This document shows positions 59,594 to 64,000 of a stretch of 64,000 bases of DNA, in pieces. Source of the stretch: Pseudomonas sp. S09G 359 (GTDB lineage: Bacteria > Pseudomonadota > Gammaproteobacteria > Pseudomonadales > Pseudomonadaceae); contig NZ_CP025263.1 of the NCBI RefSeq assembly GCF_002843605.1, forward strand, positions 204,501 to 268,500, written 5' to 3'. The notes under the pieces are model-generated. The model was not told where the DNA came from, ran no database searches, and saw nothing but the letters and a program-made list of their open reading frames with translations. Made by a program: the position numbers and the translations under genes. The first letter of the stretch is position 1, and the number at the start of each line of letters is the position of its first letter.

Positions 59594-60233
59594 GTTGCTA
59601 TGGGTGTCGTTGCCGCAACTGGGCAAGGGCGCTGCGCAAACGCTGTCGATTTCTTTCTTGAGCATCGCCTTCAGCACGGTCGGCGGCGTGCTGTATGGCG
59701 TGCTGCGCACCTTGAACAACCGGCTGATCAACGCGGTGCTGCGGGTTTACCTGGAGCTGTTTCGCGCGATCCCGGTACTGGTGTGGTTGTACCTGCTGTT
59801 TTTTGGCCTGCCGATTTTCTTCGGCTTGAGCATTCCGAGCTTCTGGTGTGCGGTGCTGGTGCTGTCGTTGTGGGGCGCCAGTGAAGTCGGTGAAGTGGTG
59901 CGTGGCGCGCTGCATTCGCTGCCGCGTGGCCAGCGTGAAGCGGGCTTGTCGATTGGCCTCTCGGACCCGCAGTTGTACGGCTACGTGCTGCTGCCGCAAG
60001 CCCTCAAACGCATGACGCCGCCGACCATCAACGTCTACACGCGCATCATCAAGACCAGCTCCCTGGCGGTGCTGATCGGCGTAGTGGATGTGATCAAGGT
60101 TGGCCAGCAAATCATCGAGCGCACTTATGAGTCGGTGTTGATCTACGGCGCGCTGTTCCTGTTTTTCTTCTTTATCTGCTACCCGTTGTCGGCCGCCTCC
60201 AAGGTGCTGGAACGGCGCTGGGCCCAAGCATGA
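59574..60233 (+). CDS. Polar amino acid ABC transporter permease 2
   Basis: The 219-residue permease of the same family has LSISFLSIAFSTVGGVLYGVL, YLELFRAIPVLVWLYLLFFGLPIFF, and the coupling loop REAGLSIGLSDPQLYGYVLLPQALKRM. It heterodimerises with the preceding permease. It overlaps the upstream gene by 20 bases and the downstream ATPase gene by four, so translation is coupled throughout. Confidence 0.93.
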   Translation: MASSGLELLWVSLPQLGKGAAQTLSISFLSIAFSTVGGVLYGVLRTLNNRLINAVLRVYLELFRAIPVLVWLYLLFFGLPIFFGLSIPSFWCAVLVLSLWGASEVGEVVRGALHSLPRGQREAGLSIGLSDPQLYGYVLLPQALKRMTPPTINVYTRIIKTSSLAVLIGVVDVIKVGQQIIERTYESVLIYGALFLFFFFICYPLSAASKVLERRWAQA

Positions 60234-61006
60234 GTGCATTGATCGAGTTCCAGGGTTTCAACAAATTCTTCGGCGAGCAGCAGGTGCTCAACGGCATCGA
60301 CCTGAGCGTGCAAAGCGGCGAAGTGGTGGTGATCCTCGGCCCCAGCGGCTGCGGCAAAAGCACCTTGCTCCGCTGCCTCAACGGCCTGGAAGTGGCCCAC
60401 AGCGGCAGCTTGCGCTTTGCCGGCAACGAGCTGTTGGAGAAAAAGACCGACTGGCGCCAAGTGCGTCAGGACATCGGCATGGTGTTCCAGAGCTACCACC
60501 TGTTCCCGCACATGAGCGTGCTCGACAACATCCTGCTCGGTCCGCTCAAAGTGCAAAAACGCGAGCCCCGTGAAGCCCGCGCCCAGGCGGAAAAACTGCT
60601 CGAACGCGTGGGGCTGGCCGACAAGCGCGACGCCTTCCCGCGCCAGCTCTCCGGCGGCCAACAGCAGCGCATCGCCATTGTCCGTTCGCTGTGCATGAAC
60701 CCCCAGGTCATGCTGTTTGATGAGGTCACCGCCGCCCTCGACCCGGAGATGGTCAAGGAAGTGCTGGAAGTGATCCAGGGCCTGGCCCGCGACGGCATGA
60801 CCCTGCTGATCGTCACCCACGAAATGGCCTTCGCCCGCGCTGTCGCCGACCGCGTGGTGTTTATGGAGGCCGGTCGTATCCTCGAACACAACACCCCCGA
60901 GGCATTCTTTACGAACCCGCAGACCGCACGCGCGCAGCAGTTCCTGGAGAAGTTCTCCTTTGTTTCAACACTGCCCAAGAAAACCAAGGAACTGGAGCTG
61001 ATATGA
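60230..61006 (+). CDS. Polar amino acid ABC transporter ATPase
   Basis: The 258-residue ABC ATPase of the GlnQ/HisP family has Walker A GPSGCGKSTLLRCLNGLE, Q-loop VFQSYHLFPH, signature LSGGQQQRIAIVRSL, Walker B VMLFDEVTAALDPEMV and switch His in IVTHEMAFARAVADR. All functional motifs are intact. It overlaps the binding-protein gene by four bases. Confidence 0.95.
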   Translation: MSALIEFQGFNKFFGEQQVLNGIDLSVQSGEVVVILGPSGCGKSTLLRCLNGLEVAHSGSLRFAGNELLEKKTDWRQVRQDIGMVFQSYHLFPHMSVLDNILLGPLKVQKREPREARAQAEKLLERVGLADKRDAFPRQLSGGQQQRIAIVRSLCMNPQVMLFDEVTAALDPEMVKEVLEVIQGLARDGMTLLIVTHEMAFARAVADRVVFMEAGRILEHNTPEAFFTNPQTARAQQFLEKFSFVSTLPKKTKELELI

Positions 61007-61851
61007 AAAAGTTACTGCTGCCACTGCTGGCTGTCGCCTTACTGGCCGGCTGCGATAAAAAGGCCGAAGAGCCGGTAAAGCCTGCCGCCGTTAGCTACAT
61101 CGACAAAATCAAGGCGCGCGACAAGCTTATCGTCGGCGTATTCACCGACAAACCGCCGTTCGGCTTTGTCAACGAAGCCGGGCGCTACGTGGGTTTTGAT
61201 ACCGACATCGGCCGCCGATTCGCCAAGGACCTGCTGGGCGATGAAAACAAAGTCGAATTCGTTGCCGTGGAGCCGGCCAGCCGCATTCCATTCCTGCAAA
61301 GCGACAAGGTTGACCTGATTCTCGCCAACATGACCGTGACCCCAGAGCGCAAGGAAGCGGTGGACTTCACCAACCCCAACCTGAAAGTCGCGGTGCAGGC
61401 CCTGGTGCCGAACGACAGCGCGGTGAAAAGCCTGGATGACCTGGCTACTCGCACCACAATCGTCACCACCGGCACGACCGCCGATATCTGGCTGACCAAA
61501 AACCACCCGGACTGGAAACTGCTCAAGTTCGAGAAAAACTCCGAGTCGCTGCAAGCCCTGTCGGCCGGACGTGGCGATGCCTACGCCCAGGACAACCTGG
61601 TGCTGTTCAGCTGGGCCAAGCAGAACCCGGGCTACCGCGTGCTGGAACAGAAACTCGGCGACGAAGCCCCGATTGCCCCGGCGGTGAAGAAGGGCAACAC
61701 CGAACTGCGTGACTGGGTGAATGCCGAGTTGGCCAAGTTGGGTGAGGAGAAGTTTTTGCTCAAGCTGTACGACCAGTATGTGCGTAAAGAGTTGAGCGAT
61801 GACACCAAGCCTGAGAGTGTGATTGTGGAAGGCGGCAAGTGGCAGGGGTGA
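61003..61851 (+). CDS. Amino acid ABC transporter substrate-binding lipoprotein
   Basis: The protein has 282 residues and a lipoprotein signal peptide with lipobox LLAGC, so it is anchored in the membrane (unusual for many such proteins in Gram-negatives, but known). The SBP_bac_3 fold is shown by LIVGVFTDKPPFGFVNEAGRYVGFDTDIGRRFA, VDLILANMTVTPERKEAVDF and AGRGDAYAQDNLVLF. The ligand is a polar amino acid; cystine or an acidic amino acid is possible given the sulfur-type neighbours, but not shown. Last gene of the operon; a REPIN follows. Confidence 0.92.
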   Translation: MKKLLLPLLAVALLAGCDKKAEEPVKPAAVSYIDKIKARDKLIVGVFTDKPPFGFVNEAGRYVGFDTDIGRRFAKDLLGDENKVEFVAVEPASRIPFLQSDKVDLILANMTVTPERKEAVDFTNPNLKVAVQALVPNDSAVKSLDDLATRTTIVTTGTTADIWLTKNHPDWKLLKFEKNSESLQALSAGRGDAYAQDNLVLFSWAKQNPGYRVLEQKLGDEAPIAPAVKKGNTELRDWVNAELAKLGEEKFLLKLYDQYVRKELSDDTKPESVIVEGGKWQG

Positions 61852-61873
61852 TTCTTCATTGATTGTACTGGCC

Positions 61874-61970
61874 CCATCGGGGGCAAGCCCCCTCCCACAT
61901 TTGACCGTATTCACACATCAGAATCTGTGAACACTAATCCAGTGTGGGAGGGGGCTTGCCCCCGATGAGG
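61874..61970. repeat. REPIN, opposite arm order
   Basis: ATCGGGGGCAAGCCCCCTCC ... GTGGGAGGGGGCTTGCCCCC with an inner imperfect palindrome. Both arms are normal. It lies between convergent genes. Confidence 0.88.
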
Positions 61971-61986
61971 CCGGTACAGTCACCGC

Positions 61987-63156
61987 CTACTCCGGCCAAT
62001 ACCAAGCCGGCGCATCCAAAATCCCCTGCCCCACTATTTGCGTCTCCCCCAACACCTTCTCCAACACAATCGAATTACACCCCTCATCCTGCTGCAACGC
62101 CGCAATCAACCGACTGGCATGCGACACCACCCATACCTGGCATTGCTGCGACGCCTGAATGATCAAGCGCGCCAACGCCGGCAACAGGTCCGGGTGCAGG
62201 CTGGTTTCCGGTTCGTTCAGCACCATCATGGTTGGCGGGCGCGGCGTCAGCAGCGCGGCGGTCAGTAGCAAATACCGCAAGGTGCCGTCCGACAGCTCCG
62301 CCGCCGACAGCGGCCGCAGCAAACCTTCCTGATAAAACTCAATCGCAAAACGCCCGCCCTGCAACGGCGCGATCTCCAACCGTGCGCCAGGGAATGCATC
62401 GCTCACGGCGTTCTGCAATGCCTCGGCGTCGCCAACTTCCCGAATCGTTTGCAGTGCCGCCGCCAGATCCCGGCCATCGTGATGCAACACCGGTGTGCGG
62501 GTGCCCAGTTGTGGCTGTCGGACGGGAGCGTCCACATCGCTGCGAAAGTGGTCATAAAAGCGCCAGCCCCGAATGCTTTCGCGCAGCAGCAACACCTCCG
62601 GCGAGCCGCGCAGGCTCCCAACCTGATCGAACAGGCTGTGATAATTCGGCGTGTGCTGGGCCAGCACATCCCAGGCGCGCCCCTCGCGCGCCCGCACCAT
62701 CGGCCCGGAGCGATGCACCAACAGGCTGGCCGGGCGGTAGAGCGGGCCGGCCCAGATGCATTCCTTTTTTATTTCCGGGTCGAGTACGAATTCGCTCCCG
62801 GGCACCGGTATGGGCAGCCCGAAGGAAATCGCATAGCTGAAGTCCTCCCCGGCAAAGCCCAGGCGCAAGCGTTTGGAGCCCTGTGGCACGGCGGCCTCCA
62901 CCGGCACCTCGCCGTTGCGCATACGCCGGCTGAGCGTTTCCGGGCCGGCCCAGAACGTTGAATCCAACCCGCCTTCACGGGCCACCGCATTGATCACCCC
63001 GCCCTGAGCGGTTTCGGCCAGCAGGCGCAGGGCGCGGTACAGGTTGGACTTGCCGCTGCCATTGGGCCCGGTCACCAGGTTCAACCGGTCCAGCGGTACC
63101 ACCAATTTATTGATCGAGCGGTAATTGGCCACCGCGAGGGTCTTGAGCATGGGCAT
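61987..63156 (-). CDS. RecF/OLD-like AAA ATPase (AAA_21 family)
   Basis: The 389-residue ATPase has LKTLAVANYRSINKLVVPLDRLNLVTGPNGSGKSNLYRALRLL at the N-terminus (SMC/RecF-type Walker A), a central helical insertion, LSDGTLRYLLLTAALL as ABC-type signature region, and MMVLNEPETSLHPDLLPALARLI as Walker B. A D-loop and WVVSHASRLIAAL, with the switch His, follow. No TOPRIM nuclease follows, unlike OLD proteins. Such ATPases are often linked to DNA repair or defence; the function is unknown here. It stands alone, divergent from the RND adaptor gene. The start may be 63150. Confidence 0.88.
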   Translation of the reverse strand: MPMLKTLAVANYRSINKLVVPLDRLNLVTGPNGSGKSNLYRALRLLAETAQGGVINAVAREGGLDSTFWAGPETLSRRMRNGEVPVEAAVPQGSKRLRLGFAGEDFSYAISFGLPIPVPGSEFVLDPEIKKECIWAGPLYRPASLLVHRSGPMVRAREGRAWDVLAQHTPNYHSLFDQVGSLRGSPEVLLLRESIRGWRFYDHFRSDVDAPVRQPQLGTRTPVLHHDGRDLAAALQTIREVGDAEALQNAVSDAFPGARLEIAPLQGGRFAIEFYQEGLLRPLSAAELSDGTLRYLLLTAALLTPRPPTMMVLNEPETSLHPDLLPALARLIIQASQQCQVWVVSHASRLIAALQQDEGCNSIVLEKVLGETQIVGQGILDAPAWYWPE

Positions 63157-63271
63157 TCAATCGGCTTGGGAACCATTGGAGTATGGGAGCCTCCATGCAG
63201 ATAAGGAACCCTCAACTAAGCTCACAGTCGCATACACACTGGCAAGTCGGCATCACGCAAAAGGAGCCTGC

Positions 63272-64000
63272 ATGGGCGGTCGAATTTTCACCTGTATTCT
63301 AGGCCTTGGCCTACTGACGCTGCTGAGCGGCTGTGGCCAGGAAAACGCCGAGCCCAAGGCTCACTCACGGGTGTTTGTGCAAACCGTGCAGTCGGCGGAT
63401 TTTGCTGCGGCAGTCACCCTGACTGGGGATATCCAGGCGCGGGTGCAGACCGATTTGTCCTTCCGCGTGGGTGGCAAGATCATCCAGCGGATGGTGGATG
63501 TGGGTGACCGCGTGACCGCCAAGCAAGTGCTGGCCAAGCTTGACCCCAAGGATCTGCAGACCAATGTCGATTCGGCCCAGGCCCAGGTCGTGGCCGAGCA
63601 GGCACGGGTCAAGCAGACCGCCGCGGCGTTTGTGCGCCAGGAAAAACTCCTGCCCAAGGGCTATACCAGCCGCAGTGAATACGACTCCGCCCAGGCCGCG
63701 CTGCGCAGCAGCCAAAGCGCCCTGGCCGCCGCCCAGGCCCAGTTGGCCAACGCCCGCGAGCAACTTGGCTACACCGCGCTGATCGCTGACGCGCCGGGTG
63801 TGATCACCGCGCGCCAGGCCGAGGTCGGCCAGGTGGTGCAAGCCACCGTGCCGATTTTCAGCCTGGCCACCGATGGCGAGCGCGATGCGGTGTTCAACGT
63901 GTATGAATCCCTGCTGGTGGAGCCGCCGCCGGATGCGCCGATCACCGTGAGCCTGCTGGATAACCCGAGCATCAAGGCCGTAGGCAAAGTGCGCGAAGTC
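63272..64000 (+). CDS. RND efflux periplasmic adaptor (HlyD/AcrA family), partial
   Basis: A 243-residue N-terminal part runs off the window. It has a lipoprotein signal peptide (LLSGCGQ), then the barrel-sandwich start (GDIQARVQTDLSFRVGGKIIQRMVDVGDRVTAKQVLAKLDPKDL), an alpha-hairpin (about 90-165, Ala/Gln-rich with REKLLPKGYTSRSEYDSAQAALRSSQSAL), and the second lipoyl half (LIADAPGVITARQAEVGQVVQATVPIFSLA). This adaptor links an inner-membrane RND pump to an outer-membrane channel. The pump gene should lie just beyond the window. RBS AAGGAG. Confidence 0.93.
   Translation, partial: MGGRIFTCILGLGLLTLLSGCGQENAEPKAHSRVFVQTVQSADFAAAVTLTGDIQARVQTDLSFRVGGKIIQRMVDVGDRVTAKQVLAKLDPKDLQTNVDSAQAQVVAEQARVKQTAAAFVRQEKLLPKGYTSRSEYDSAQAALRSSQSALAAAQAQLANAREQLGYTALIADAPGVITARQAEVGQVVQATVPIFSLATDGERDAVFNVYESLLVEPPPDAPITVSLLDNPSIKAVGKVREV

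Noticed and set aside
37141..61970. REP elements considered as insertion sequence ends
   Set aside because: No transposase lies between any pair, and the elements recur as short palindromic pairs about 95-110 bases long, typical of REPINs.

Overview
The window comes from a GC-rich Pseudomonas chromosome, most likely the P. fluorescens group. The evidence is the gene order desA / PAS-GGDEF-EAL / oscA / sbp / cysTWA next to gabDT and a tRNA-Arg, which matches my recollection of the P. aeruginosa PA0265-PA0286 neighbourhood, and many copies of the REP element GTGGGAGGGGGCTTGCCCCCGAT typical of fluorescent pseudomonads.

Region 1 (1-13.8 kb) is a Cup-type chaperone-usher fimbrial operon on the minus strand (major subunit, chaperone, usher, large fimbrial/adhesin protein cut by the window edge). 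Divergent from it is a phosphorelay set: hybrid kinase, REC-EAL regulator, hybrid kinase with HPt, and LuxR-type regulator. This is the layout of PvrS-PvrR-RcsC-RcsB beside cupD, and is related to RocS1-RocR-RocA1. An unusual degenerate receiver-like protein ends the row.

Region 2 (13.84-32.5 kb) is two tandem genomic islands at the 3' end of tRNA-Arg(CCG). Island A (13.89-15.22 kb) is a wreck: left att, arm repeats, one small ORF, an iteron cluster, a primase pseudogene and a right end. Island B (15.22-32.43 kb) looks intact: P4-like tyrosine integrase, AlpA-like regulators, an overlapping operon ending in a Toprim/DUF927 primase-helicase, and three iteron clusters, each built around the same hairpin. 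No phage structural genes are present. Its left third is AT-richer, defence-like cargo: a KAP P-loop NTPase, a membrane coiled-coil protein, a HEPN-like protein, and a 1167-residue nuclease-NACHT (NLR-like) protein. This cargo and the iteron/primase replication module are the best candidates for undescribed biology.

Region 3 (32.5-46.8 kb) is core metabolism and signalling: gabD-gabT (GABA catabolism), a REC-HDOD regulator, a PAS-GGDEF protein, DesA desaturase, a GGDEF-EAL protein, and the oscA-sbp-cysTWA sulfate uptake set with REP elements between its genes.

Region 4 (46.3-64 kb) holds an Mpo1-like membrane protein, a Crp/Fnr regulator, a lone receiver domain, an AraC regulator beside a desaturase, LysR and MFS genes, tonB-exbB-exbD, a small alpha/beta hydrolase, a sigma-54 activator with an altered GAFTGA loop, an orphan MetQ-like binding protein, a complete polar amino acid ABC transporter, a RecF/OLD-like ATPase and the start of an RND adaptor. 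AT-rich promoters and the nature of the transporters suggest that 55.9-61.9 kb serves sulfur or amino acid scavenging; this is an inference.
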